Notes: generated by a model not told the origin, from the sequence alone. A stretch of 64,000 bases of DNA from Micromonospora_G sp040676775 (GCF_040676775.1 NZ_JBFAPP010000004.1:372001-436000); one strand, 5' to 3'. Numbered from the stretch's first letter, positions 1 to 8,350 are shown. Made by a program: numbers and translations.

Positions 1-67
1 GGTCGAAGGGAACCGAAGTTCCGAGGGGATGGAACGAGGAGGGAGGGTGGATCGGGAGGAGGGACGG

Positions 68-94
68 GGGATAGGGGATGAGGGATAGGGGATG
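68..94. repeat. 13-bp G-rich direct repeat
   Basis: GGGATAGGGGATG occurs at 68-80 and again at 82-94, a 14-bp period in a purine-rich stretch downstream of the first minus-strand gene. Seen directly. No function is evident. Confidence 0.6.
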
Positions 95-107
95 GTGGAT
101 CAGACGG

Positions 108-251
108 TCAATTGAAGATGCTGACCCCGCCCGGGCCCACCAGCAGCCCGATGATGATGAGGACGATGCCCCAGAGGAGCTGCCGCCGGAACAGTGCGAG
201 CACGCCCGAGACGACCAGTACGACTGCGAGAATCCAAAGAATCAGGTCCAT
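108..251 (-). CDS. 47-aa membrane peptide of the GPGGVSIF type
   Basis: This short ORF encodes 47 residues starting MDLILWILAV and ending GPGGVSIFN. It is almost wholly hydrophobic, with two short helices separated by a turn containing FRRQ. I recognise the GPGG-SIF ending from small conserved actinobacterial membrane proteins of unknown function. The ATG lies at 249-251 and the first 10 nt overlap the end of the upstream metallophosphoesterase gene on the same strand, so translational coupling is plausible. No catalytic residues are visible. It probably sits in the cytoplasmic membrane. That it is a real gene is inferred from composition, position and family resemblance. Confidence 0.7.
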   Translation of the reverse strand: MDLILWILAVVLVVSGVLALFRRQLLWGIVLIIIGLLVGPGGVSIFN

Positions 252-1018
252 GAACGGTCAGTACCCGACCCGAATTCCGCGGAAACCTTCTCCCGTTCCG
301 ACTGCTCTGCGAGGTGGAACACACTGTAGGCCTGCTTGATCACCGGGTGTGCCACGTTGCGTACGCGTACGCCTCCGGGGGTGGTGCCGCGCTCGGTGCC
401 GTGGTGGGCGTGGCCGTGGATGGCCAGCGCCGTAGGCGCCGAGTCGATGGCCTCGCCGAGCAGGTACGAGCCGAGGAACGGGTAGATCTCCAGCGGCTCA
501 CCGGCGAGCGTGTCCGGCACCGGGGCGTAGTGGGTCAGCGCCACCCGTACGTCGGCGTCGAGCTCCCGTAGGGCGGTGCCGAGCCGGTCCGCGATCGTGG
601 TGGTGGTACGGATGAACGCCTTCATCTCGGGCTCGCCGAACTCGCTGGCGCAGCGGCCGGCGAACCCGCCGCCGAAGCCCTTGGCGCCGGCGATGCCGAG
701 CCGGTGCTCCCCGCACTCCAGCACCACGCCGGTGCCCTCCAGCACCGTGATGCCCGCGTCCTCCAGCACCCGGACCACGGCCGGCACCTGGTCGCAGTGA
801 TGGTCGTGGTTGCCCAGCACGGACACCACCGGCACGTCCAGGCCGCCGAACTCGGTGGCCACGCAGCGCGCCTCGGACTCGGAGCCGTGCCGGGTCAGGT
901 CACCGGCGAGCAGCAGTACGTCGGCGTACTCGCTGATCTGGTCGAGGGCCGGACGGAACCGTCCGACCACGTCCTCGTCGAGATGTACGTCGCCGACGGC
1001 GGCGATCCGGATCACCAT
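242..1018 (-). CDS. Calcineurin-like metallophosphoesterase
   Basis: 258 residues, a normal length for a single-domain cytosolic metallophosphoesterase. The dinuclear-metal motifs are present in order: GDVH at 9-12, GDLT at 39-42, GNHDHH at 69-74 and GHAHHG near residue 205. These residues ligate two divalent metals and support phosphoester hydrolysis. The natural substrate is unknown, and the family covers nucleotides, phosphoproteins and phospholipids. It follows the BON-like gene by 10 nt on the same strand, and its 3' end overlaps the 47-aa membrane peptide gene, so three or four genes here are probably one operon. The ATG at 1018 gives the complete first motif. Confidence 0.85.
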   Translation of the reverse strand: MVIRIAAVGDVHLDEDVVGRFRPALDQISEYADVLLLAGDLTRHGSESEARCVATEFGGLDVPVVSVLGNHDHHCDQVPAVVRVLEDAGITVLEGTGVVLECGEHRLGIAGAKGFGGGFAGRCASEFGEPEMKAFIRTTTTIADRLGTALRELDADVRVALTHYAPVPDTLAGEPLEIYPFLGSYLLGEAIDSAPTALAIHGHAHHGTERGTTPGGVRVRNVAHPVIKQAYSVFHLAEQSEREKVSAEFGSGTDRSWT

Positions 1019-1028
1019 GTCGTCTCCC

Positions 1029-1304
1029 TCACGGCAGCTCCTCCACCTCGGTCGGGGCCTGGGTACGAATCAGTCCGATGTCGACCTTCAACGGCAGGTC
1101 GGGGTACGCGTCGGCCACCCGGCGCAAGATCTCGGCCCGGCGCTGCTGGCTCTCGACCTCGCCGTAGAGCACCAGCGAACCGTCGCGGCGGTCCACCGTG
1201 ATGCCCTGTTCGGCGATGTCGGTGTTCTCGGTCAGCAGTCGCTGTACGGCCGCTTCCAGATAGTCGTCGGATCGCTCGACGGCGACCCGGTCGGGTTCGG
1301 TCAT
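1029..1304 (-). CDS. BON-domain-like small protein
   Basis: 91 residues. The middle, roughly residues 15-75, has the alpha-beta pattern of a BON domain: an acidic helix, then ITVDRRDGSLVLYGEV, then a second helix (RRAEILRRVADAY). BON domains usually bind membranes or ligands. There is no signal peptide, so the product should be cytoplasmic. The start overlaps the end of the upstream nucleotidyltransferase-like gene by 4 nt, which suggests coupled translation. The assignment rests on the pattern rather than strong motifs. It could be another small alpha/beta fold. Confidence 0.6.
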   Translation of the reverse strand: MTEPDRVAVERSDDYLEAAVQRLLTENTDIAEQGITVDRRDGSLVLYGEVESQQRRAEILRRVADAYPDLPLKVDIGLIRTQAPTEVEELP

Positions 1305-1960
1305 GCCAGCACCTCCTTCTCGGTCCGTTCGGCTTCCGCCCGGGCGGCCTCGGTCCGGCCGGACTCCACCCGAGCGGCCTCGGTACGCGCGTCCGCCTCC
1401 GCGGTCGCGTCCGGTACGACGTCCAGCCGGTGCAGCAGGATCAGGAACGCCTCCGCGTACGGCGAGTGCTCCGTCTCCGCACGGACCCGGTCCCAGTCGA
1501 TCTGTTCACGCAGGGAACGGGCCAGCGGCAGTCCGCGGGCGAAGTCGCAGTAGTGCTGGGAGAAGCTGAGCAGCTTGTGCACCATCAGCCGGGTGGCGGT
1601 GAGCACCGGCATGTGGATCGCGTCGACCGGGCGGACGACGGTGTCGAGCAGCGTCTCGTCGGTGACCGGGGTTTCGATCGGGCGGTGGATCAGGTCGACC
1701 AGCCGGCCGTCGTCGTACACCTTGACCAGCCAGTCCTCCGGCGGGCGTTCGGCGACGAAACCCTCTGCCACCAGGGCTTCGAGGGCACGTTCGGCGTCCT
1801 GCTCGCGAAGCAGGAAGTCGACGTCATGGTCGCTGGAGTGGCCACCGTGTGCGTACACGGCGAAGCTTCCACCCAGCGCGAAGGGAATTTCGGATTGTTT
1901 GAGGACGGCGGCGACCCGCTTGAGGGTGTGCAGCAGACCCTCGTCCCCGCGGTGATCCAT
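1301..1960 (-). CDS. Nucleotidyltransferase-like protein with repetitive C-tail
   Basis: 219 residues from the ATG at 1960, preceded by GGGAGACG as ribosome site; a longer frame reaches 2092 but lacks one. Residues near 25-50 contain GGSFAVYAHGG followed by SSDHDVDFLL, the Gly-Gly and Asp-x-Asp pattern of the nucleotidyltransferase fold that binds NTP and metal. The substrate is unknown; relatives include aminoglycoside and tRNA nucleotidyltransferases and MNT-like antitoxins. The last 30 residues are a degenerate repeat of EAARTE/ESGRTE units, charged and probably disordered. It leads a minus-strand cluster with the BON-like and phosphoesterase genes. Confidence 0.65.
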   Translation of the reverse strand: MDHRGDEGLLHTLKRVAAVLKQSEIPFALGGSFAVYAHGGHSSDHDVDFLLREQDAERALEALVAEGFVAERPPEDWLVKVYDDGRLVDLIHRPIETPVTDETLLDTVVRPVDAIHMPVLTATRLMVHKLLSFSQHYCDFARGLPLARSLREQIDWDRVRAETEHSPYAEAFLILLHRLDVVPDATAEADARTEAARVESGRTEAARAEAERTEKEVLA

Positions 1961-2138
1961 ATCGTCTCCCGTGGTGGTCGATGGCGGGCATCTGGTCGGT
2001 TGGGTGCAGATTTGTCGGTACCCGGCGCCCTGCTCGTTCACACCTCGGGTGTGATTTCGGCCCGGAATCCACCCCGCTGCCAATTGCCTCATTGTCGCCT
2101 AAAACCGACGCAGGTTTTCCGGAAATTCGCCTCATACG

Positions 2139-2939
2139 ATGACGAAAATCATCGAGGGGTGCGAGCGCCCGGTACCGTTGCTGAGCGTGGCCCCATCTGC
2201 GCAGGATCGGCACGTTGAAACGGTCGGCAGGGGGCGACTCCGCGTCGTCGCACTTGTCGGCATCGATGGTTCGGGAAAGACGACCCAGGCGCATCGACTC
2301 GCCGCCGCGCTCGAGCGCGCCGGAGTACGGACCACCTACTCACGCAACGCCGGTGGCCGGCGCTGGTTCGGCCGGGCTGCCCAGCGGCTCGGCCGCCGCG
2401 ACGCCCGCCGTCTGCTCGGCGACAGCGGCCTGCTGCTCGCCGAGTCGATACTCCGGTGGTTGGCCATCGCCCGCGCGCTGGTCCGGTCCGCCGTCCGCCG
2501 CCGGCTCGCGGTCATGGACCGCTACTCCTTCGACCAGTACGCCAGCATCCGGGTGCACCGCGGAACCCCACGCGCGGCACGGTTGGCCCGCCTCGGTTAC
2601 CGGCTGTTCCCCGAGCCCGAGGTCACCTTCCTGCTTGTCGTCGACCCGGCCGAGGCGTACCGGCGGATCGAGTTGCGGGGCACCGACCACGAGAGCATGG
2701 AGTACCTGACCGCGGCCGACGCCGCGTACCGGTCCCTACCCGAGTACGGCACCTTCGTGGTGATCGACGCGAACCGGTCGCCGGACGAGGTGACCGCCCA
2801 GATCGCGGTGTACCTGCGGCCGTGGCTGTCGCCGGATCCGCCGCCGTCCGTGCCGCCGGCCCGGCTGCCCGAACCGCCACCGTCACCACCGCTGCCACCA
2901 CCCGCGGTGCTGACCAGGACCGCCCGTCCCGGCGGCTGA
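2139..2939 (+). CDS. Thymidylate-kinase-family P-loop protein
   Basis: 266 residues. A Walker A loop GIDGSGKTT is at 41-49, and DRYSFDQYAS, the dTMP-kinase-type DR(Y/F) signature, lies in the middle. The family transfers phosphate from ATP to a nucleoside monophosphate. The low similarity expected from the sequence means another small phosphoacceptor is possible. The C-terminal 35 residues are rich in proline (PPPSVPPARL, PPPSPPLPPP) and look disordered. The ATG at 2139 has no clear ribosome site, and a downstream GTG may be the real start because the fold begins near residue 33. It is transcribed away from the nucleotidyltransferase-like gene. A 30-bp tandem repeat begins at its stop codon. 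Confidence 0.7.
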   Translation: MTKIIEGCERPVPLLSVAPSAQDRHVETVGRGRLRVVALVGIDGSGKTTQAHRLAAALERAGVRTTYSRNAGGRRWFGRAAQRLGRRDARRLLGDSGLLLAESILRWLAIARALVRSAVRRRLAVMDRYSFDQYASIRVHRGTPRAARLARLGYRLFPEPEVTFLLVVDPAEAYRRIELRGTDHESMEYLTAADAAYRSLPEYGTFVVIDANRSPDEVTAQIAVYLRPWLSPDPPPSVPPARLPEPPPSPPLPPPAVLTRTARPGG

Positions 2940-3057
2940 CGCCCATGGCCGCGCGGTCCAGGCGCCTGATGCCCATGGCCGCGCGGTCCGGGCGGCTGAC
3001 GCGCCCATCGCCACGCGGTTCGGCGGCTGACCGGCCATGGGCGCGCGGTTCGGCTAT
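2936..3057. repeat. Four imperfect ~30-bp tandem repeats
   Basis: Units start with CTGA at 2936, 2966, 2996 and 3027 and share the core CCCATGGCCGCGCGGTCC with growing divergence. The first unit overlaps the stop codon of the thymidylate-kinase-like gene, so the array seems to have grown from the gene's 3' end. It is a minisatellite with no ORF that looks real. Confidence 0.7.
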
Positions 3058-3179
3058 GGGTGCGCGGTTCGGTTGGGTGATCGGCCACCGGCCGTCGGTG
3101 GCTGCGCTGTGGGCGGAAGCCTTCTGCTGTCGGCATACGGGATGGCCATCCCGGCCCGCCGGGCAGCAGGATCGGTCGC

Positions 3180-4193
3180 ATGCGTCTACTCGTACTCGGT
3201 GGCACCATGTTCCTCGGCCGCTCGGTGGCCCGACTTGCGGCCGCGGCCGGACACGACGTCACCTGCGCCGCCCGTGGCGTCTCAGGTGAGCCGGTGGCGG
3301 GCGTCCGGTTCGTCCGGGCGGACCGCGACGACCCGGCCGGACTGTCCGCTCTGGACGGTGAGCGGTTCGACGCGGTGGTCGACGTGACCCGGCGCCCGAG
3401 CCACGCCCGGCACGCGGTCGCCGCGCTCGCCGACCGGGTCGGCCACTGGTCGTACGTCTCCACCTGCTCGGTCTACGCCGACAACAGCACGCCCGCTCAG
3501 CGGGCGGCGACGGCGGAGATCGTGGCGCCCGCCCCGGCCGAGGTGGACAACCCCGTCGGCGAGCACGCCGAGTTCTACGGCCCCTGCAAGGTTTCCTGTG
3601 AGCAGGCCGTGCTGGACACGATCGGGGCGGCGCGGTCGTTCGTCTGCCGGGCGGGCCTGATCGTCGGACCGGAGGACCCGAGCGACCGCTTCCCGTACTG
3701 GGTCGCCCGGCTGGCTCGCGGTGGTGAGGTGCTGGCCCCCGGCGCACCGGACGAGTTGGTCCAGCTCATCGACGTCGACGACCTCGCCCAGTGGCTGCTG
3801 TACGCCGCCGAGACCGGCCTCACCGGCACCTTCGACGGCATGGGTGCACCGTTGCCGCGGGCCAGGTTCCTGGCCGAGGTGGCCGCCGGGGTGGGGCGGG
3901 TCGATCCGGAGCTGACCTGGGTCGAGCAGGACTTCCTGGTCGAGCGGGACGTCCGGCCATGGTCGGGTGAGCGGGCCCTGCCGCTCTGGCTGCCGCTGCC
4001 CGAATACGCGGGATTCCTGAGTCGGGACGTGACCGACTCACTCGCCGCGGGCTTGCGTACCCGGCCGATCGAGGAGACCGCCGCCAGGACGCTGGAGTGG
4101 GTGCGTACCCACCCGGATGACGTACACGGGGGCGGGTTGGAACCCGCCGACGAGGCGAAGGTGTTGCGGGAATGGTCGGCCCGGATGGCCTGA
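3180..4193 (+). CDS. NAD-dependent epimerase/dehydratase (extended SDR)
   Basis: 337 residues. It begins MRLLVLGGTMFLGRS, the GGTxFLG dinucleotide-binding turn (residues 7-13) of extended short-chain dehydrogenases. A following acidic/arginine stretch and WSYVSTCSVYAD match the active-site strand of isomerase- and reductase-type members. Substrate binding seems to use the C-terminal half (residues 170-330). The substrate is unknown; sugar nucleotides or lactones are typical. No partner gene lies close: the next gene, an RpiR regulator, begins 92 bp downstream on the same strand and could control sugar metabolism, but that link is only inference. Confidence 0.75.
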   Translation: MRLLVLGGTMFLGRSVARLAAAAGHDVTCAARGVSGEPVAGVRFVRADRDDPAGLSALDGERFDAVVDVTRRPSHARHAVAALADRVGHWSYVSTCSVYADNSTPAQRAATAEIVAPAPAEVDNPVGEHAEFYGPCKVSCEQAVLDTIGAARSFVCRAGLIVGPEDPSDRFPYWVARLARGGEVLAPGAPDELVQLIDVDDLAQWLLYAAETGLTGTFDGMGAPLPRARFLAEVAAGVGRVDPELTWVEQDFLVERDVRPWSGERALPLWLPLPEYAGFLSRDVTDSLAAGLRTRPIEETAARTLEWVRTHPDDVHGGGLEPADEAKVLREWSARMA

Positions 4194-4285
4194 CGGTGAC
4201 GGGCGCCCACCGGTTCGGCCGTATCCGCCTGGCTGTTCCCGTTGCCCGGTTGACGCTCCTCCAAGGTCGTGAGTAACTTTCGCAG

Positions 4286-5212
4286 GTGGGGAAGATTGCG
4301 AAGATTTCCGCAGGTCATGCGCCTCGCGGCCTGATCGTCCAGATCAGTGGTCTGCTTCCGTCGCTTTCCCCGGCACAACTGCGGGTGGCGCGGTTCATCC
4401 TCAGCGATCCGGCCGAGGCCGCCCGCCGCACCATCACCGACCTGGCCGCCGCCGCCGAGACCTCGGAGGCCACCGTCGTCCGGTTCTGCCGCTCGGTCGG
4501 CCTGACCGGCTATCCACAGCTACGGATCCGGCTCGCTGCCGAGGCGGCGAGCCGGATCGACCCGCCGGACGCACGGGTGGCCGGCGGCGACATCCCGCCC
4601 GGTGCCGACCTGGCCCAGATCATCGCGACCATCGGCTTCCACGACGCGCGGGCGGTGGCGGAGACCGCCGAACAACTCGACCCGGCCGTCTGCGAGCGGG
4701 TCGTCGCGGCGATCCACGCCGCCGCCCGGATCGAGATCTACGGCGCCGGGGCGAGCGGCCTGGTCGCCGCCGACTTCCAACGGAAACTGCACCGCATCGG
4801 CCGGCTCGCCTTCTGTTTCCCGGACGGGCACACGGCCCTGACCTCGGCCGCACTGCTCGGCAAGGGCGATGTGGCGGTGGCCATATCGCACACCGGCCGC
4901 ACCGCCGAGGCGATCGGGGTGCTGGCGCTGGCGCGGGCCCGGGGTGCGACCACGGTGGCGCTGACCAACCATCCCCGCGCCCCGATCGCCGCGGCCGCCG
5001 ACTTCGTGTTGGCCACCGCGGCTCGCGAGACCACCTACCGGACCGGTGCGATGGCCAGCCGGCTGGCTCAGTTCACCGTGGTCGACTGCCTCTTCGTCGG
5101 GGTCGCGACCCGCAACCGGGCCCGGACCAGGCGAGCCCTCGAACTCACCGCGGAACCGCTGTCCGCCACGGTGGGCAGGGCAGCCGCCAAGCCCGACTCC
5201 GGGTCGAGTTGA
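4286..5212 (+). CDS. MurR/RpiR-family transcriptional regulator
   Basis: 308 residues from GTG. Residues about 15-90 form the RpiR-type winged helix-turn-helix (ITDLAAAAETSEATVVRFCRSVGLTGYPQLRIRLA is the usual HTH region, positions ~50-84). Residues about 125-270 form a SIS sugar-isomerase domain with YGAGASG and AISHTGRTAE phosphosugar-binding loops. Such proteins sense phosphosugars (N-acetylmuramate-6-P, ribose-5-P, GlcNAc-6-P) and control their catabolism. No sugar-catabolic operon lies next to it, so the target is unknown. GTAACTTTCGCAGG just before the GTG resembles a half-operator and might be used for autoregulation; this is inference. Confidence 0.85.
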   Translation: MGKIAKISAGHAPRGLIVQISGLLPSLSPAQLRVARFILSDPAEAARRTITDLAAAAETSEATVVRFCRSVGLTGYPQLRIRLAAEAASRIDPPDARVAGGDIPPGADLAQIIATIGFHDARAVAETAEQLDPAVCERVVAAIHAAARIEIYGAGASGLVAADFQRKLHRIGRLAFCFPDGHTALTSAALLGKGDVAVAISHTGRTAEAIGVLALARARGATTVALTNHPRAPIAAAADFVLATAARETTYRTGAMASRLAQFTVVDCLFVGVATRNRARTRRALELTAEPLSATVGRAAAKPDSGSS

Positions 5213-5241
5213 TCAAGGGGACTTTGCGGGCCGGCCGGATT

Positions 5242-5280
5242 GTTCACCACGTACAGGGGTAATCCTCAGCCGTGGTGAAC
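5242..5280. terminator. Inverted repeat downstream of rpiR-like gene
   Basis: GTTCACCACG (5242-5251) and CGTGGTGAAC (5271-5280) are perfect 10-bp arms around a 19-nt loop, 30 bp after the regulator's stop. There is no T-run. It may be a terminator or an operator in the sigma-factor upstream region. Confidence 0.5.
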
Positions 5281-5519
5281 CGTTCAGGGTCCTGGCGCGT
5301 GTTCTCGGAGTGACGAGGATCGCAGGTCGGTGGTGATGCGGATCGCTGTGCGTCGTTGTGTCGTGGTGTTGCTATTTATCCGGCCGAAGACTGCGCAACC
5401 GATCCGATATCCAGTACGGAAACGGGCTTCGCGGCAGCTGAAGAGGCCTCCTGACAGCAAACGTCGATCGTGTTCACAGCAACTACTCAGGCATTCGTGA
5501 CACTTTCGACCCACGGGAT

Positions 5520-5545
5520 GGAATCCCCAACGCGTCTCAACTGTT
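5520..5545 (+). promoter_or_regulatory. Candidate sigma-R-type promoter (GGAAT-N18-GTT)
   Basis: GGAAT at 5520-5524 and GTT at 5543-5545 are separated by exactly 18 nt, matching the Streptomyces sigma-R (thiol-oxidative stress) consensus. It lies about 50 bp before the ATG of a group-2 sigma factor, in the right orientation. In Streptomyces, hrdB and hrdD are known sigma-R targets. The rest of the 383-bp gap (5213-5595) shows only the hairpin at 5242-5280. Confidence 0.6.
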
Positions 5546-5595
5546 GTGTAGGTGTCAGCGCCACAGGGCACAGCAGGGGTTACGGGGGAGGGCTG

Positions 5596-6597
5596 ATGAA
5601 CGTGGGGATGGCAGGTAACCGGGCAACCGGGGTAGACGAGGGGACCGTGAGCGACGTGGAGAAGAGCATCGTGATGCGTACCGACGAGGTCGCCGAGGAG
5701 CGTGACCTGGTTGGCGTCTACCTGCACGAGATCTCCCGCACACCGCTGCTCGACGCCGCCAAGGAGGTCGACCTCTCGAAGTCGATCGAGGCGGGCCTCT
5801 ATGCGGAGCACCTGCTCGAAGAGGGCCGGGTTCCGGTGGGCGTCGGTCGCGAGGAGCTGGAGCGCCTGGTGGTCGAGGGGGATCGGGCGAAGGATCTGTT
5901 CATCCGGGCGAACCTGCGGCTGGTGGTTTCGATCGCCCGTCGTTACGTACGTTCCGGGATGCCGATGCTCGACCTGATCCAGGAGGGCAACACCGGCCTG
6001 GTTCGGGCGGTGGAGAAGTTCGACTACGAGCGTGGCTACAAGTTCTCGACGTACGCCACCTGGTGGATCCGTCAGGCGATCAGCCGGGCGATCGCCCAGC
6101 AGGAGCGGACCGTACGGCTGCCGGTGCACCTGGTCGAGGACGTCAACCGGATGCGCAACGTGGCGCGCCAGCTCACCCGCGAACTCGGTTCCGACCCGGA
6201 GCCCGAGCAGATCGCGGCGTCCCTGGGCGTCACCGTGGAACGGGTGCACGAGCTGGTCCGCTGGTCGCAGGACACGGTGTCGTTGGACACCCCGGTCGGC
6301 GACGACGGCGACACCAACCTCGGTGACCTGGTCGCCGACAGCGACGCGCCGTCGCCCGAGGAGATCGTGCTGACCGCTCTGGAGCGGCAGCGGATCGAAG
6401 GCCTGCTCAACCACCTGGACGACCGTTCGGCCGGCATCATGCGGGCCCGCTACGGCCTGGAGGACGGGCGCGAGCACTCGCTCACCGAGGTCGCCTCGCG
6501 CTTCTCGCTCTCCCGGGAGCGGATCCGCCAGCTCGAGATCCAGGCGCTGGGCCGGCTGCGTGAGCTGGCCCGTGCCGAGGGGCTGCAGGCCGCGTAG
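5596..6597 (+). CDS. Group-2 RNA polymerase sigma factor (SigB/Hrd type)
   Basis: 333 residues from the ATG at 5596, preceded by GGGGGAGGG; a longer frame starts at 5470 but lacks a ribosome site and would begin upstream of the likely promoter. Region 1.2 is DLVGVYLHEISRTPLL; region 2 has FIRANLRLVVSIARRY and the core-binding/-10 block KFSTYATWWIRQAI; regions 3 and 4 follow, with SLSRERIRQLEIQAL as the -35 helix-turn-helix. Lack of a long region 1.1 and the length fit a group-2 (stress or stationary-phase) sigma related to mycobacterial SigB or Streptomyces HrdA/C/D rather than the essential HrdB. It is monocistronic, with a sigma-R-like promoter before it and a large hairpin after it. Confidence 0.93.
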   Translation: MNVGMAGNRATGVDEGTVSDVEKSIVMRTDEVAEERDLVGVYLHEISRTPLLDAAKEVDLSKSIEAGLYAEHLLEEGRVPVGVGREELERLVVEGDRAKDLFIRANLRLVVSIARRYVRSGMPMLDLIQEGNTGLVRAVEKFDYERGYKFSTYATWWIRQAISRAIAQQERTVRLPVHLVEDVNRMRNVARQLTRELGSDPEPEQIAASLGVTVERVHELVRWSQDTVSLDTPVGDDGDTNLGDLVADSDAPSPEEIVLTALERQRIEGLLNHLDDRSAGIMRARYGLEDGREHSLTEVASRFSLSRERIRQLEIQALGRLRELARAEGLQAA

Positions 6598-6616
6598 GCG
6601 CTGCCAGGACGAAACA

Positions 6617-6673
6617 CAACGGCAAGGATGGCCGGTGTTCCCGAAGCTTCGGGGGCACCGGCCATCGCCGTTG
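6617..6673. terminator. Bidirectional terminator hairpin
   Basis: CAACGGC (6617-6623) pairs with GCCGTTG (6667-6673), ATGGCCGGTG (6628-6637) with CACCGGCCAT (6656-6665), and the centre CCGAAGCTTCGG (6641-6652) is itself palindromic. It sits between the convergent sigma-factor gene and the minus-strand membrane-protein gene. Confidence 0.8.
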
Positions 6674-6703
6674 CATGCCTTGCCCGGTCCAGCCGGGCGG
6701 CCG

Positions 6704-7378
6704 TCAGTTGCCGAACCTCGCCACCACGTCGCCGAGCCGGCTGTCCGGTTCGGCGGCGCAGGCCTGGGTGACCGCGGTCAGGGCCAGCGGCGTGTCCAGT
6801 TCGGGTAGCCCGCGGGCCAGTGCGATCGCCCGCAGTGCCCGGGTCCGGTCCTCCCTCGGCGCCTCGCGGAAGTCGGCGCAGGAGGACTGGGAGGTGAGGC
6901 CGCCGCTGTCGTCCAGGTCACCGAGGATGTTCCGGGCCACCAGGCAGACCACCGCTACCGCGACGGTCAGCACCGCGAGGGCGACGAGCAGCGTACGTCG
7001 GGACAACCGCCGTCCACCGCCGGGCAGCGGGCGATCCGGGGAGTTCGTGCGGGTGTCGTCGGCGGTGACGGTTGCCGGCCCCTGCGGCGGGACCGCCACG
7101 ACGGCGTCGGCCAGCTCGGCCGCGTACGTCGGGTCGTCCTGGGCGGCGGTCGTGAGCAGTCGGCGTACGAGGGAGTTGTTGCGGGGTTGCCGGACGAACT
7201 CGGCCAGCGCCTCCGCTTCGCCCAGTGCGCGCAGCCGGGCGGCGACAAGCTCGTAGAGCGACCGGGCGGCGGTGTCGCCACCCCGCCCCGCCGCGGTGGT
7301 GCCGATCGCTGGCAGGTACGGCGTCAGGCGTTCGATCGCCGTACCCGCCAGCGTGTCGGGGCTCTCGGGCGTGGTCAC
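6704..7378 (-). CDS. Hypothetical single-pass membrane protein
   Basis: 224 residues. A charged helical N-terminal half (about 1-110, rich in LAEFVRQ / LRALGEAEAL) is followed by a basic stretch RRLSRRTLL, one transmembrane helix near residues 130-150, and an extracytoplasmic tail with two Cys (SSCADF and TQACAAEP) that could form a disulfide. The N-terminal half recalls actinobacterial soluble repeats found before a membrane anchor, but I recognise no domain. It is 9 bp upstream, in genome terms, of the NlpC/P60 gene's stop and on the same strand, so co-transcription after the hydrolase is likely. Function unknown. Confidence 0.65.
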   Translation of the reverse strand: MTTPESPDTLAGTAIERLTPYLPAIGTTAAGRGGDTAARSLYELVAARLRALGEAEALAEFVRQPRNNSLVRRLLTTAAQDDPTYAAELADAVVAVPPQGPATVTADDTRTNSPDRPLPGGGRRLSRRTLLVALAVLTVAVAVVCLVARNILGDLDDSGGLTSQSSCADFREAPREDRTRALRAIALARGLPELDTPLALTAVTQACAAEPDSRLGDVVARFGN

Positions 7379-7387
7379 CCGGGCAGG

Positions 7388-8350
7388 TTAGCGGACCCGG
7401 CCGTAACCGTAGGGTTTCATCATGTCCACGCTGGCCAGTTTCACGCTGTCGCCGAAGCTCGGCGCGTGGATCACCTGGTTGTTGCCGACGTAGAGCGCGA
7501 CGTGTCCCAGACTGCTGTAGAAGACCAGGTCCCCGGCTTGCAGTGAGCTTCGGCTGATGTGTGCCACCTGGCCCCACTGCATTTCCGCGTTGTGTGGCAG
7601 GGACTTGCCGGCCGCCTTCCACGCGGCCAGGGTCAGCCCGGAGCAGTCGTAGCCGTTGGGCCCCTCGGCCGCCCAGACGTACGGCTTGCCGATCGCGTTG
7701 TACGCGTACGTCACGGCCACGCCGGCCTTGCCGGAGACGGCCGGGATCTTGCCGGTGTACTTGGTGCCGGTCGAGGTCGCCGAGCCGTACGCCTTGCGGC
7801 GCAGGTCGGAGAGCTTCTTGATGTCGGCCTCGATCTTCTTCTTGCCGGCGTCCAGTTCCTTGGCCTGTGCGGTCTGCCGGGCCAGGACGCCGTCGAGCTT
7901 TGCCTTCTGGTCGACGTACTGCTTCTGGGTGGCGTTCAGCCCGGCGAGCTGCTGGTCCCGGTCGCGGGCCAGGTAGTCGAGGGTGCCGAGCCGGTCGATC
8001 AGGCTGTCCGCGGCGTTGTCGCCGAGCAGTGCGTCCGCCGTACGCAGACCGCCCGCCTTGTACGCCTTCGTGGCGAGTGCGGCGACGTCTGCGCGGCTCT
8101 GCGTGGCCTGCTGCTCCAGCGGAGCGAGTTTTGTGCTCAGTTCGGCGGTCGCGGCCTTGGTGCTCTTGATCTGCTCGTTGAGCTTGTTGTACGACTCGAC
8201 GATCTTTTCCAGCTCGGTCGAAGCTTTGTCGATCTGTTGCGTGAGCTCGGCGGCGGACGGTTCCGCCTGGGCGATCGTCGTCGGTGCGATCAGCCCGACC
8301 GACAGACCCGCCAGGACGAGCGAGCGCAACAGGATCCGCGCGGATGGCAA
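7388..8350 (-). CDS. Secreted NlpC/P60 peptidoglycan endopeptidase with coiled coil
   Basis: 320 residues from a TTG at 8350 preceded by GGAAGGGG at about 10 nt; an ORF extends to 8587, but those residues look non-native. A Sec signal peptide (ARILLRSLVLAGLSVGLIAP, cleavage near AQA) is followed by a coiled coil (about 40-190; QQIDKAS, KLNEQIKSTKAATAEL) and a C-terminal NlpC/P60 domain with YDCSGLT (nucleophile Cys), LGHVALYVG (His) and a third polar residue near VIHAPS. The enzyme should cleave D-Glu to diamino-acid bonds in peptidoglycan stems. The layout matches RipA/CwlO-type hydrolases used in cell separation. The coiled coil probably keeps it inactive until bound by an FtsEX-like activator. 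Confidence 0.88.
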   Translation of the reverse strand: MPSARILLRSLVLAGLSVGLIAPTTIAQAEPSAAELTQQIDKASTELEKIVESYNKLNEQIKSTKAATAELSTKLAPLEQQATQSRADVAALATKAYKAGGLRTADALLGDNAADSLIDRLGTLDYLARDRDQQLAGLNATQKQYVDQKAKLDGVLARQTAQAKELDAGKKKIEADIKKLSDLRRKAYGSATSTGTKYTGKIPAVSGKAGVAVTYAYNAIGKPYVWAAEGPNGYDCSGLTLAAWKAAGKSLPHNAEMQWGQVAHISRSSLQAGDLVFYSSLGHVALYVGNNQVIHAPSFGDSVKLASVDMMKPYGYGRVR

